A stretch of DNA of 64,000 nt from the NCBI RefSeq assembly GCF_020990385.1, contig NZ_CP087598.1:912001-976000 (forward strand). Direction: 5' to 3'. Below the pieces are notes generated by a model. The model saw only the letters and a program-made list of their open reading frames with translations, ran no database searches and was not told the origin of the DNA. A program made the translations under genes and the position numbers. Shown piece after piece: positions 8,261 to 17,079 of the stretch; position 1 is the stretch's first letter; the number at the start of each line of letters is the position of its first letter. This DNA comes from Paracoccus sp. MA (GTDB taxonomy: Bacteria; Pseudomonadota; Alphaproteobacteria; Rhodobacterales; Rhodobacteraceae).

Positions 8261-9745
8261 ATGGACACGTTTTCCGCATTGATGCACGGCTTTTCGGTTG
8301 CGACCACCATAGGCAACCTGGGCTGGTGCCTTCTGGGCGTGGTGCTGGGCACCGCCATCGGCGTGCTGCCCGGCATCGGCCCGGCGCTGACCGTGGCGCT
8401 GCTGCTGCCGGTGACCTACGGGATGGAGCCCGCCTCGGCCTTCATCATGTTCGCCGGCATCTATTACGGGGCGATGTATGGCGGATCGACCACCTCGATC
8501 CTGCTGAACACGCCGGGCGAAAGCGCCTCCATCGTCACCGCGCTGGACGGGCACGCCATGGCCCGGCAGGGACGCGGCGCGCAGGCCCTGGCGACGGCGG
8601 CCATCGGGTCCTTCGTCGCGGGCACCATCGCCACAGCCGCGCTGACCTTCGTCGCGCCGCTGATGGTCAAGCTGGCGCTGCTGTTCGGCCCGGCGGACTA
8701 TTTTGCGCTGATGGTGCTGGCGCTGACCACGGTGACGGCGGTGCTGGGCGACTCGCTCTCGCGCGGGCTCGCCAGCCTGCTGTTCGGCCTGGCGCTGGGC
8801 CTTGTGGGCATCGACCTGCAGACCGGGCAGGCGCGCTTCACGCTGGGCATCCCCGAGCTGCTGGACGGCATCGACGTGGTCGTGGTCGCGGTGGGCCTGT
8901 TCGCCGTGGGCGAGACGCTCTACACGCTGGCCCGCCACCGCTACGAGAACGAGGAAATCTACGCCCTCAAGGGCTCGAAATGGATGGACCGCGAGGACTG
9001 GCGGCGGTCCTGGAAGCCCTGGCTGCGGGGCACCGCGCTGGGCTTCCCCATCGGCGCGCTGCCGGCCGGCGGCTCGGAAATCCCGACCTTCCTGTCCTAC
9101 CTGACCGAAAAGCGGCTGTCGAAAAAACCCGAGGAATTCGGCAAGGGCGCCATCGAGGCCGTCGCCGGTCCCGAGGCCGCCAACAACGCCTCGGCCGCAG
9201 GTGTCCTGGCGCCGCTACTGGCGCTTGGCCTGCCGACCTCGGCCACGGCGGCGATCATGCTGGCGGCTTTCCAGCAATACGGCATCCAGCCCGGCCCGAC
9301 GCTGTTCGACAAGCAGCCAGAACTGGTCTGGGGCCTGATCGCGAGCCTTTATATCGGCAACCTGATGCTTCTGGTGCTGAACCTGCCGCTGGCCGGGGTC
9401 TGGGTGAAGGTTCTGGCCGTGCCGCGGCCCTGGCTCTATGCCGGCATCCTGCTGTTTGCCACCATGGGCGCCTATACGCTGAACAACAACATCACCGATG
9501 TGGTGCTGCTCTGGATCATCGGCATCATCGGCTTCGGGATGCGTTGCTATGACATCCCCATCGCGCCCTGCATCGTCGGCCTGATCCTTGGCCCGCTGGC
9601 CGAGCAGCAGTTCCGCCGCGCGCTGACCATCAGCCAGGGCGACGCCACGGTCTTCTTCACGCAGCCCCTGTCGCTGTCCCTGCTGATGATCGCTGCGGCT
9701 CTTGTCGTCCTTCCCATGATCCTGCGCCAAAGGAGCAAGCCATGA
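8261..9745 (+). CDS. tctA: TctA large permease subunit
   Basis: 494 residues with the full set of TctA motifs: [71 protein letters not shown] and [12 protein letters not shown]. About 12 membrane segments are seen. It follows AGGGGCAGGG and its stop overlaps the next gene by four bases (ATGA), so transporter and downstream dehydrogenase are made together. It forms a complete importer with the TctC and TctB just upstream. Confidence 0.94.
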   Translation: MDTFSALMHGFSVATTIGNLGWCLLGVVLGTAIGVLPGIGPALTVALLLPVTYGMEPASAFIMFAGIYYGAMYGGSTTSILLNTPGESASIVTALDGHAMARQGRGAQALATAAIGSFVAGTIATAALTFVAPLMVKLALLFGPADYFALMVLALTTVTAVLGDSLSRGLASLLFGLALGLVGIDLQTGQARFTLGIPELLDGIDVVVVAVGLFAVGETLYTLARHRYENEEIYALKGSKWMDREDWRRSWKPWLRGTALGFPIGALPAGGSEIPTFLSYLTEKRLSKKPEEFGKGAIEAVAGPEAANNASAAGVLAPLLALGLPTSATAAIMLAAFQQYGIQPGPTLFDKQPELVWGLIASLYIGNLMLLVLNLPLAGVWVKVLAVPRPWLYAGILLFATMGAYTLNNNITDVVLLWIIGIIGFGMRCYDIPIAPCIVGLILGPLAEQQFRRALTISQGDATVFFTQPLSLSLLMIAAALVVLPMILRQRSKP

Positions 9746-10800
9746 CGCAGCTTTTCACCGCCGAGGCGCTGACCGATTATGCCCGGGCCATGTTCCTCGC
9801 CGCCGGGCTGCGCGAGGCCGATGCCGCCCTGGTCGCGGGCGATCTGGTCAAGGCCAACCTGCGCGGGGTGGACAGCCACGGCGTCAGCCGCATCCCGATG
9901 TATCTGGAGCGGCTGCGGCGCGGACTCGTCAACCCGCGCCCCGCGATTCACGTCAGCAAGGTCGCCGGGGCGGTCGCCCATGTCGATGGCGACAACGGCA
10001 TGGGCTTCATCGCCTCGGACGTGGCGATGAACACGGCCTGCGATCTGGCGGGCGAGATGGGAATCGGCCTCGCCGGCGTGCATCGCTCGACCCATTTCGG
10101 CATGGGGGCCTGCTATGCGCTGCGGGCGATCGAACGCGGCTATATCTCGCTGATCTTCACCAATTCCTCGCCGGCGATCCCGATGTGGGGCGGGCGGACC
10201 ACCTTCCTGGGCGCTAGCCCCATCGCGGCGGGCATCCCGGGCGGCAAGCATCCGCCCTATGTCATGGACATGGCGATGACCGTCATCGCGCGCGGCAAGA
10301 TCCGGCTGGCGGCGATGAAGGGCGACCCGATCCCGCCCGGGCTGGCGCTGGACGTGGACGGCAACCCGACCACCGATGCGGCCAAGGCGTTCGAGGGCGT
10401 CTGCCTGCCCTTCGGCGGCGTCAAGGGCTCGGTCCTGGGTACGCTGATGGACCTTTTGTCGGGCGTGTTCACGGGGGCCAATTTCGGGGGTAACGTGAAG
10501 TCGCTCTATTTCGACCACTCGGAACCGCAGAACGTCGGCCACCTGTTCCTTGCCATCCGGCCCGACCTGTTCATGGCCCTGACCGATTTCCAGGCGCGGA
10601 TGGATACGTTCTATGAACGCATCAAGGCGCTGCCCCGCGCCGCTGGCGTCGATGAGATCATGCTGCCCGGCGAGCCCGAGCAGCGGCGCGAGGATCAGCG
10701 CCGCCGCGACGGCATCCCCGTCACCGACAACGTGATCGCCGATCTGACCGCCGAAGGCGCGCGGCTGGGCGTCGTCTTCCCTTCGGCGCTGGCGGCATGA
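9742..10800 (+). CDS. Ldh2/MDH2-family NAD(P)-dependent malate/lactate-type dehydrogenase
   Basis: 352 residues. The family's catalytic region [15 protein letters not shown] is present with His46, along with [12 protein letters not shown], and [17 protein letters not shown] near residues 224-240. This fold includes malate/L-sulfolactate, ureidoglycolate and 2,3-diketogulonate dehydrogenases and imino acid reductases. The start overlaps tctA and the stop overlaps the isomerase gene, both by ATGA, so it is a core step of this operon. It probably oxidises a 2-hydroxy acid; the substrate is unknown. A paralogue at 42110 has a very different context. Confidence 0.88.
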   Translation: MTQLFTAEALTDYARAMFLAAGLREADAALVAGDLVKANLRGVDSHGVSRIPMYLERLRRGLVNPRPAIHVSKVAGAVAHVDGDNGMGFIASDVAMNTACDLAGEMGIGLAGVHRSTHFGMGACYALRAIERGYISLIFTNSSPAIPMWGGRTTFLGASPIAAGIPGGKHPPYVMDMAMTVIARGKIRLAAMKGDPIPPGLALDVDGNPTTDAAKAFEGVCLPFGGVKGSVLGTLMDLLSGVFTGANFGGNVKSLYFDHSEPQNVGHLFLAIRPDLFMALTDFQARMDTFYERIKALPRAAGVDEIMLPGEPEQRREDQRRRDGIPVTDNVIADLTAEGARLGVVFPSALAA

Positions 10801-11594
10801 CCCGGCTTTCGGCCCATATCGGCTATCTCTACGCCGATGTGCCGCTGGCCGATCGGCTGGCGGCGGCCGCCCGCGACGGCTTCACCGCCGTCGAGCATCC
10901 GGGGCCTTACGAGATTCCGGCGGCCGAAATGCGCAGGCGGCTCGACGATCTGGGCCTGGGCTTCTCGCAGATCACCTCGGGGATGGGGCGCGAGGGCGAA
11001 AAGGGTCTTGCCTGCCTGAAGGGGCGAGAGGCCGAGTTCCGTGCCGGTTTCGACCGGGCGCTGGATTACGCGCAGGCCATCGGCTGCCCCTATCTCCACC
11101 CGATGGCAGGCGTTGTCACAGGGGGCTGGCTGGATGCGGGCGAGGTCTATCGCACCAATCTCGGCTGGGCGCTGGAGCACTGCGAAGGCACCGGCGTGCG
11201 CCTGCTGGTCGAGGCGATCACCATCCCCGGCTATTACATGGGCACGCTGCGGGCGGCGGCGGAATTGCAGGATGCCTTTGCCCGCCGCTTCGACCTGCTC
11301 TTCGACAGCTATCACGCCGCCGTCCTGGGCGAGGATCCGGCGGCGTGGGTTGCGGCCAATGTCGACCGCATCGGCCATGTCCATATCGCCGATCATCCCG
11401 GGCGGCACGAGCCCGGCACGGGGCGCATCGACTTTTCGGCTCTGCTTTCGGCGCTGGCCGGCGCCGGCTACGGCGGCGCCATCGGCTTTGAATACATCCC
11501 CAGCATCCCCATGGCGGAAAGCGCGCGCTTTCTGTCCCGCTGGAAGCGCCTCCTCCCCGGCGCTTCCAGCCTTTCAACAGGAGTCACCCAATGA
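10797..11594 (+). CDS. hyi: Hydroxypyruvate isomerase-like (Hyi/OtnI) TIM-barrel protein
   Basis: 265 residues. Hydroxypyruvate isomerase signatures: an N-terminal LSAHIGYLYADVPLADRL and GFTAVEHPGPYEIPA, the metal-binding Glu in LLVEAITIPGYYM, Asp/His in LLFDSYHAAV, and GHVHIADHPGRHEPGTG followed by IGFEYIP. Family members isomerise hydroxypyruvate or 2-oxo-tetronate. The gene overlaps both neighbours by ATGA. Its N-terminus matches the peptide fused in front of aconitase at 19635-19782, so the two operons once shared this activity (inference). Confidence 0.88.
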   Translation: MTRLSAHIGYLYADVPLADRLAAAARDGFTAVEHPGPYEIPAAEMRRRLDDLGLGFSQITSGMGREGEKGLACLKGREAEFRAGFDRALDYAQAIGCPYLHPMAGVVTGGWLDAGEVYRTNLGWALEHCEGTGVRLLVEAITIPGYYMGTLRAAAELQDAFARRFDLLFDSYHAAVLGEDPAAWVAANVDRIGHVHIADHPGRHEPGTGRIDFSALLSALAGAGYGGAIGFEYIPSIPMAESARFLSRWKRLLPGASSLSTGVTQ

Positions 11595-12967
11595 GCACGA
11601 TCACCTCTGTCAACCCAACGACCGGCCAGCCGATCCAGAGCTACGATTTGCAGGACGCCGCCGCCGTCGAGGCCGCGCTGGACGCAGCCGCGCGGGCGCA
11701 ACGCGAATGGCGCCTTGTCCCCGTGGCCGAGCGCGTCACCCTGCTGACCCGCATGGCGCAGGTGCTGCGGGCAGACAAGACGCGCTATGCCGAGATGATC
11801 ACCCGCGAAATGGGCAAGCCCATCGCGGAATCCGAGGCCGAGATCGAGAAATGCGCCTATAACTGCGATTTCTACGCCGAGCACGCGCCGCAATACCTGG
11901 CGGACGAGCCTGTGCCCTCGAATGCCACCGAAAGCGTGGTCGAATTCGACCCGCTGGGCGTGGTGCTGGCGATCATGCCCTGGAACTATCCGTTCTGGCA
12001 GTATTTCCGCTTTGCCGCCCCGGCGCTGGCCGCCGGCAACGGCGCCATCCTGAAGCATGCCAACAACGTGCCGGAATGCGCGCTGGCGGTGCAGGAGGTG
12101 ATGGAGAAGGCCGGCGCGCCCAAGGGCCTGACCGCGACGCTGCTCATCGACAATTCGCAGGTCGCCGGCATCATCGCCGACGACCGCATCGCCGCCGTGA
12201 CCCTGACCGGCTCGACCGAGGTCGGGGCCATCGTTGCCGCACAGGCAGGCCGCGCGCTGAAGAAGCAGGTGCTGGAACTGGGCGGCTCGGACCCGTTCAT
12301 CGTGCTGGCCGATGCCGATCTGGAGGCCGCCGCCGAAACGGCCGTGAAGGCGCGCTACATCAATGTCGGGCAAAGCTGCGTCAACGCCAAGCGGTTCATC
12401 GTCGAGGAAAGCGTCGCCGACCGCTTCGTCGAGCTGTTCGTGCAGAAGGCGGCTGACCTGAAAATCGGCGATCCGATGGAGCGGGATACGAAAATCGGTC
12501 CCATGGCGCGCGGCAACCTGCTGGCCACCTTGCACGACCAGGTGCAGCGTTCGGTCGCCGAAGGCGCTGTGCTGAAGCTGGGCGGTGCGCCGGTCGAAGG
12601 TGACGGCTTCTATTATCCGCCGACCGTTCTGGATCATGTGAAACCCGGCATGGTCGCCTTCGTCGAGGAAACCTTCGGCCCGGTCGCCGCCATCGTGCGC
12701 GCCAGGGATGCCGACCACGCCATCGCCATGGCCAATGACAGCGAATACGGCCTTGGCTGTGCGTTGTGGTCTGGCGACGCCGCCCGCGCCCGCGAGCTGG
12801 CGCGGCGCATCGACGCCGGGGCGGTCTTCGTCAACGGCATGACCGCCTCGGACCCGCGCTATCCGTTCGGCGGCATCAAGCGTTCGGGCTACGGCCGCGA
12901 GCTTGGCGTCTACGGCATCCGCGAATTCGTCAACATCAAGACCGTCTGGATCGGTCCCGCAAAGTGA
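11591..12967 (+). CDS. NAD(P)-dependent aldehyde dehydrogenase (succinate-semialdehyde type)
   Basis: 458 residues, at the short end for this superfamily and like Sad-type succinate-semialdehyde dehydrogenases. Catalytic elements: the oxyanion Asn region IMPWNYPFWQ, general-base Glu in LELGGSDPF, nucleophile Cys in NVGQSCVNAKRF, and EETFGPVAA near the C-terminus. The start overlaps the isomerase gene by ATGA. It probably oxidises a semialdehyde produced by the preceding enzymes. The aldehyde at 32526 is handled by a different, betaine-aldehyde-type enzyme. Confidence 0.9.
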   Translation: MSTITSVNPTTGQPIQSYDLQDAAAVEAALDAAARAQREWRLVPVAERVTLLTRMAQVLRADKTRYAEMITREMGKPIAESEAEIEKCAYNCDFYAEHAPQYLADEPVPSNATESVVEFDPLGVVLAIMPWNYPFWQYFRFAAPALAAGNGAILKHANNVPECALAVQEVMEKAGAPKGLTATLLIDNSQVAGIIADDRIAAVTLTGSTEVGAIVAAQAGRALKKQVLELGGSDPFIVLADADLEAAAETAVKARYINVGQSCVNAKRFIVEESVADRFVELFVQKAADLKIGDPMERDTKIGPMARGNLLATLHDQVQRSVAEGAVLKLGGAPVEGDGFYYPPTVLDHVKPGMVAFVEETFGPVAAIVRARDADHAIAMANDSEYGLGCALWSGDAARARELARRIDAGAVFVNGMTASDPRYPFGGIKRSGYGRELGVYGIREFVNIKTVWIGPAK

Positions 12968-12976
12968 GGTGAAACC

Positions 12977-13384
12977 ATGGCTGAACCCGCCATCCTTCGT
13001 CCGTCCGAACTGAAGACCAATGACCGCGGCGGCGGCGCGCGGACGACGCCGCTGGTCACGCGCCGCTGCGGCTCGACCAGCATGATCAACGGCATCACCC
13101 ATTTCGACCCCGGCGCCGCCATCGGGCTGCACATGCACAATTGCGAGGAAAGCGTGATGGTGATCGAGGGCGAGGCGGTGGTCGAGATCGACGGCACCCG
13201 CCACCACCTGGGCACCTTCGACACCACCTGGGTGCCCGCGAACGTGCCGCATCGCTTCCTGAACGAAACCGACCGGCCGATGAAGATCTTCTGGACCTAT
13301 GCCACGGTGGACGCGACCCGCACCATGATCGCCACCGGCGAGACGCGCAGCATCGATGCCGAACACGGCCACGCCAAGGCGTGA
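12977..13384 (+). CDS. Small cupin-domain protein
   Basis: 135 residues, one cupin barrel. The metal-ligand motif reads HMHNCEESVMVIEGE (two His and a Glu), and motif 2 is seen near PANVPHRFLNE. Single-domain cupins act as isomerases, decarboxylases, dioxygenases or ligand sensors; nothing here decides between them. It starts after GAGGTG, ten bases behind the aldehyde dehydrogenase, and so belongs to the operon. Confidence 0.83.
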   Translation: MAEPAILRPSELKTNDRGGGARTTPLVTRRCGSTSMINGITHFDPGAAIGLHMHNCEESVMVIEGEAVVEIDGTRHHLGTFDTTWVPANVPHRFLNETDRPMKIFWTYATVDATRTMIATGETRSIDAEHGHAKA

Positions 13385-13390
13385 GTCCCT

Positions 13391-13411
13391 GCCGGGCCGG
13401 CATGGCCCGGC
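13391..13411 (+). other. Intercistronic GC-rich hairpin
   Basis: GCCGGGCC (13391-13398) and GGCCCGGC (13404-13411) form a perfect 8-bp stem with a 5-base loop, in the 54-base gap between cupin and ABM genes. There is no U-run. It may stabilise or process the upstream mRNA, or partly attenuate the distal half of the operon. Confidence 0.5.
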
Positions 13412-13438
13412 CTCATCCCGCAAACAGGAGTCCAGGCC

Positions 13439-13735
13439 ATGTCCCATGTCCTTGAGGTGGCGGAGATTTCCGTGACCGAGCCCGCCGCATTCGAGCAAGC
13501 CGTTGCAGCCGCCCGCCCGCATTTCCTTGCCGCCGAGGGCTGTCTGGGTCTTGCACTGCGCCGCGTCGTCGAGGCGCCCGACACCTATCGCCTGCTGGTG
13601 AAATGGCGCAGCGTCGAGGATCACATGGTCACTTTCCGCGCCTCGGAAGGGTTCCAGAAATGGCGCGAACTGGCCTCGCCCTTCTTCGCGAAGCCGCCGG
13701 TCGTCACCCATTCCACAGAAGTCGAACTGGGCTGA
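13439..13735 (+). CDS. ABM-domain (antibiotic biosynthesis monooxygenase-like) small protein
   Basis: 98 residues, the size of a single dimeric ferredoxin-like ABM barrel. Typical patterns: a beta strand VAEISVTEPAAFEQAV, AAEGCLGLALRR and LLVKWRSVEDHMVTFRASE. Such proteins can be cofactor-free monooxygenases, isomerases or stress proteins, and the function here is open. An AGGAGT site precedes the start, and the next gene begins three bases after the stop. Confidence 0.8.
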   Translation: MSHVLEVAEISVTEPAAFEQAVAAARPHFLAAEGCLGLALRRVVEAPDTYRLLVKWRSVEDHMVTFRASEGFQKWRELASPFFAKPPVVTHSTEVELG

Positions 13736-13738
13736 GAG

Positions 13739-14800
13739 ATGCCCGCCATGCTGCCCCTGGCTGGCCGGAAAGTGCTGACCCTTCTGCTGGGTCTGGGCGG
13801 AGTGGCGGCGTTCTGGCTGCTGGGGCTGCCGCTGCCTTTCCTGTTCGGACCGATGACGGCCTGCCTGGTCGCCGCGCTGCTGCGTGCGCCCCTGACCGGG
13901 CCGGGACGGATCTCGGTCGCGGCCCGCACGGTGCTCGGGGTCGCGATCGGCGCATCGGTGACGCCCGAGGTCATCCAGCGATTGCCCTCGATGCTGGCCT
14001 CGGTGGCGCTGGTGCCGGTCTATATCGTCGCCATCGGCCTTGTCGGGGTGCCCTTCTTTCGCCGGATCTGCGGTTTCGATCCGATAACGGCCTTCTATGC
14101 GGCGATGCCGGGCGGTGCGGCCGACATGACCATCTTCGGCCAGGAGGCCGGCGCCAATGTCCGGCAGCTGTCCCTGGTCCATGTCACCCGGCTGATGGTG
14201 ATCCTGGTGCTGGTGCCGTTCCTGCTGGTCCATCTTTACGGTGTCGGCCTGGGCAATCCGGTCGGCCCGCCCGCGACCGACCTGCCTCTTTCCGAGCTGG
14301 CGACGATGCTGGCCGCGGCCATCCTGGGCTGGAAGGCGGCCGAGCGCGCCGGGCTTTTCGGCGCGGCCATCCTCGGGCCGCTGATCGTCGCCGCGATCCT
14401 GTCGCTGGCCGGATTCCTGCACATGCGCCCGCCGCGCGAGGCGCTTTGGGCCGCGCAATTCTTCATCGGGCTGGGCATCGGCATCGGCTATGCCGGCGTC
14501 ACCCTGCGCGAGTTTCGCGACACCGTCATGGGCAGCGCGGCCTTCGTGCTGATCCTCGCCGCCCTGGCCGCGATCGTGACCGAGACCGTGACGCTGACCG
14601 GCATCGCCCCGCCGGTCGAGGGATTCCTGGCCTTTGCCCCCGGCGGCCAGGCCGAGATGTCGATGCTGGCGATCATTGCCGGCGCCGACCTGGGCTTTGT
14701 CGTCATCCACCACCTCACCCGCATCCTGCTGGTCATCCTGGGCGCGCCGCTGGTCGCCCGCTGGCTGATCCGCGTGCCGGACGAAAGGAAACCCTCATGA
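13739..14800 (+). CDS. AbrB-family membrane protein (COG3180, often misnamed ammonia monooxygenase)
   Basis: 353 residues with about ten hydrophobic segments and an internal two-fold repeat: GLPLPFLFGPMTACLVAAL in the first half, and GAAILGPLIVAAILSL with FAPGGQAEMSMLAI in the second. The YAAMPGGAADMTIFG motif is typical of the family, which is thought to include regulators or transporters of the inner membrane. The old name ammonia monooxygenase is not supported. The position between metabolic genes and a second importer suggests transport, perhaps export of an intermediate (inference). Confidence 0.8.
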   Translation: MPAMLPLAGRKVLTLLLGLGGVAAFWLLGLPLPFLFGPMTACLVAALLRAPLTGPGRISVAARTVLGVAIGASVTPEVIQRLPSMLASVALVPVYIVAIGLVGVPFFRRICGFDPITAFYAAMPGGAADMTIFGQEAGANVRQLSLVHVTRLMVILVLVPFLLVHLYGVGLGNPVGPPATDLPLSELATMLAAAILGWKAAERAGLFGAAILGPLIVAAILSLAGFLHMRPPREALWAAQFFIGLGIGIGYAGVTLREFRDTVMGSAAFVLILAALAAIVTETVTLTGIAPPVEGFLAFAPGGQAEMSMLAIIAGADLGFVVIHHLTRILLVILGAPLVARWLIRVPDERKPS

Positions 14801-15669
14801 CCGCACTTCCCGCCGGAGCCTGCGACAGCCATGTCCACGTCTTCGACCCGGACCATTTCCCCTATGTCCCGGACCGGGCCTATACGCCCGGTCCCGCCGG
14901 TTGCGAGGCATTGCAACAGCATATGGCGCGCCTTGGCCTGGGTCGGTGCGTCCTAGTGCAGCCCAGCGTTTACGGCACCGACAACCGCTGCCTGCTTTCG
15001 GCCCTGCAGGCGCTTGGCCCGCAGGTCTCGCGCGGGGTGGCGGTGATCGATCCGCAAACCGTCAGCGATGCCGAACTTGAGGCCCTGCACGCCGCCGGCA
15101 TCCGGGCCGTGCGGGTGAATTTCGAGGCCGGTGGCGGCAAGGCGGTCGACAAGCTGGCCACGATTCAGGCCACGGCGCGGCGACTCGCCGGCACCGGCAT
15201 GGCCGTGCAGCTTTACGTGGATACCGCGACTGCGGCCGCCGCGGTGCAGGCGGTCCGCGAGGTGCCGCTGATCCTTGACCATTATGCCGGCTTCAAGGCG
15301 GGAACTGAGGTATCCGGGCGCGATTTCACCGCCATCCTGCGGGCGCTGGAAAGCGGGAGGGTCTGGGTCAAGCTGTCGGCCCCCTATCGCTGCGGTTGCC
15401 GCAGCCCCGACCATTCGGAACTGCGCCCGGCGGCCGAGGCGATGATCGAGGCGGCGCCGCAGCGCATGGTCTGGGCGTCGGACTGGCCGCATACCGGCGG
15501 CGGCGCCGACCGGGCCGCCCGCAGCCCCGACCAGATCGAGCCGTTCCGCCAGATCGACAGCAACGCCGATCTTGGCCGGTTGCGGGCATGGGTGGCCGAC
15601 GATGCGCGGATGGCCGCGATCCTGACCGCCAATCCGGCCACGCTCTTCGATTTTCCGTCTTTCGCCTGA
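14797..15669 (+). CDS. Amidohydrolase-family TIM-barrel hydrolase (LigI/2-pyrone-4,6-dicarboxylate lactonase-like)
   Basis: 290 residues. The N-terminal CDSHVHVFDPDHFPY has the paired His metal or substrate ligands of cog3618-type amidohydrolases, and MVWASDWPHTGGG carries the conserved C-terminal Asp. LigI-like members hydrolyse lactones such as 2-pyrone-4,6-dicarboxylate or sugar lactones. The start overlaps the AbrB gene by ATGA. The end NPATLFDF matches the type of tail left at 22552-22638, where a related gene was deleted from the minus-strand operon. Confidence 0.83.
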   Translation: MTALPAGACDSHVHVFDPDHFPYVPDRAYTPGPAGCEALQQHMARLGLGRCVLVQPSVYGTDNRCLLSALQALGPQVSRGVAVIDPQTVSDAELEALHAAGIRAVRVNFEAGGGKAVDKLATIQATARRLAGTGMAVQLYVDTATAAAAVQAVREVPLILDHYAGFKAGTEVSGRDFTAILRALESGRVWVKLSAPYRCGCRSPDHSELRPAAEAMIEAAPQRMVWASDWPHTGGGADRAARSPDQIEPFRQIDSNADLGRLRAWVADDARMAAILTANPATLFDFPSFA

Positions 15670-15689
15670 TCGCATTCCGGGAGGATGTC

Positions 15690-17030
15690 ATGACCGCTTC
15701 TACCCCAACCCACGCCATTCCATCCGCCGAGCCGGAACGCCGCAGAAACGCATGGGCCCGCCTGATGGACCACGACCTCGGCATCATCCCGCTGCCCGCC
15801 TATGTGCTGCTGGTCGTCGTGCTGGCGAGCTTTGTTCATCTGGGCAAGGTCAAGGGCGACATTGCCACCGTCATCGGCATCATGGCCGCCTTCGCCTTCA
15901 CCCTGGGCGAGATCGGCAAGCGCCTGCCCGTCGTGCGCAATATCGGCGGCGCGGCGGTCGTCGTCACATTCGTGCCGTCCTATCTGGCCTATAAGGGCTG
16001 GATTCCCGAGCAGATGACCTCGGTGGTCGAGACCTTCTTCAAGTCCACCGGCGTGCTTTACGTGTTCATCGCGGCGGTGATCGTCGGCTCGATCCTCAGC
16101 ATGGACCGCTCGACGCTGATCAAGGGCTTCATGAAGATCTTCGTGCCGCTGGCGGTCGGCTCGATCTGCGCGGCGACGGTGGGCACCCTGGTCGGCACCT
16201 TGCTGGGGTTGGGCACTTGGGACACGTTCTTCTTCATCGTCGCGCCGATCATGGCCGGCGGCGTGGGCGAGGGGGCCATCCCGCTCTCGGTCGGCTATCA
16301 TGGCATCACCGGCATGGACCAAGGCGAGGTGCTGGCCCGGGTGATGCCGGCCATCCTGGTCGGCAACCTGACCGCCATCATCTGCGCCGGCGCACTCAGC
16401 TGGCTGGGTCGTCGCAAGCCGGCACTTACCGGCAATGGACAGCTGCAACCGCATGGCGACGATGATCTTCTGGCCGGCGCCGAGCCGGTGAAACCCGACG
16501 GAAACGTCCAGAACATCGCTGCGGCCGGCATGATCGCGGTCACGCTTTATCTGGCGGGCGCCCTGTCCCAGCAGCTTTGGGGCTTTCCGGCGCCGGTGGT
16601 GATGCTGGCGCTGGCGGTGGCGCTGAAGTTGTTCCACGGCATCACGCCCCGCCTGCAGGCCGGCTCCTATACGGTCTACAAATTCTGCCTGACCGCAATC
16701 GCCTATCCCATGCTTTTCGCCTTCGGCATCGTGCTGACGCCCTGGGAAAAGCTGATCGAGGGCTTCGCGCCCGCCAATCTGATCACCATCGTCGCGACCG
16801 TGCTGACGATGACGGCCTCGGGCTTTCTGACCGCGCGGCTGGTCAATCTTTATCCGATCGAATCCGCCATCGTGACCAGCACGCATAGCGGCATGGGCGG
16901 GGCAGGGGATATCGCCATCCTGTCGGCTTCGAACCGGATGATGCTGATGCCCTTCGCGCAGATCGCCACCCGCATCGGCGGCGGCATTACCGTGGCGCTG
17001 GCGCTGATCCTGATGGCGGCACTGGCTTGA
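15690..17030 (+). CDS. 2-hydroxycarboxylate transporter (2HCT family, CitS/MaeN-like)
   Basis: 446 residues with about 11-12 membrane segments. Both re-entrant GGxG loops of the 2HCT family are visible: GGVGEGAIPLS in the N-terminal half and GGAGDIAILSASNRM in the C-terminal half, followed by LMPFAQIATRIGGG. These are sodium- or proton-coupled carriers for citrate, malate or related 2-hydroxy acids. It is last in the operon, 20 bases behind the hydrolase with a GGGAGGA site. The operon thus carries two unrelated carboxylate importers, suggesting one for substrate and one for product or counter-substrate (inference). Confidence 0.92.
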   Translation: MTASTPTHAIPSAEPERRRNAWARLMDHDLGIIPLPAYVLLVVVLASFVHLGKVKGDIATVIGIMAAFAFTLGEIGKRLPVVRNIGGAAVVVTFVPSYLAYKGWIPEQMTSVVETFFKSTGVLYVFIAAVIVGSILSMDRSTLIKGFMKIFVPLAVGSICAATVGTLVGTLLGLGTWDTFFFIVAPIMAGGVGEGAIPLSVGYHGITGMDQGEVLARVMPAILVGNLTAIICAGALSWLGRRKPALTGNGQLQPHGDDDLLAGAEPVKPDGNVQNIAAAGMIAVTLYLAGALSQQLWGFPAPVVMLALAVALKLFHGITPRLQAGSYTVYKFCLTAIAYPMLFAFGIVLTPWEKLIEGFAPANLITIVATVLTMTASGFLTARLVNLYPIESAIVTSTHSGMGGAGDIAILSASNRMMLMPFAQIATRIGGGITVALALILMAALA

Positions 17031-17037
17031 CGCATCG

Positions 17038-17065
17038 CCGGCGGCGTGGCTTTCCGCGCCGCCGG
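17038..17065. terminator. Bidirectional stem-loop between convergent operons
   Basis: CCGGCGGCG (17038-17046) and CGCCGCCGG (17057-17065) form a perfect 9-bp stem with a 10-base loop. The element sits exactly in the 49-base gap between the 3' ends of the 2HCT carrier gene and the aconitase gene. No strong U-run follows on either side, so it may be a weak or Rho-assisted terminator. Confidence 0.6.
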
Positions 17066-17079
17066 TTCCCCTCGTCGGG

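Noticed and set aside
11468..14713. Minus-strand open frame of more than 1000 codons
   Set aside because: Antisense shadow of the aldehyde dehydrogenase, cupin, ABM and AbrB genes; its composition (Arg, Gly, Ala, His, Asp, Gln repeats) is typical of reverse-frame translation.
13739..14800. Naming the membrane protein an ammonia monooxygenase
   Set aside because: The label is an old database error for the AbrB family; there are no copper sites or AmoA-like features.
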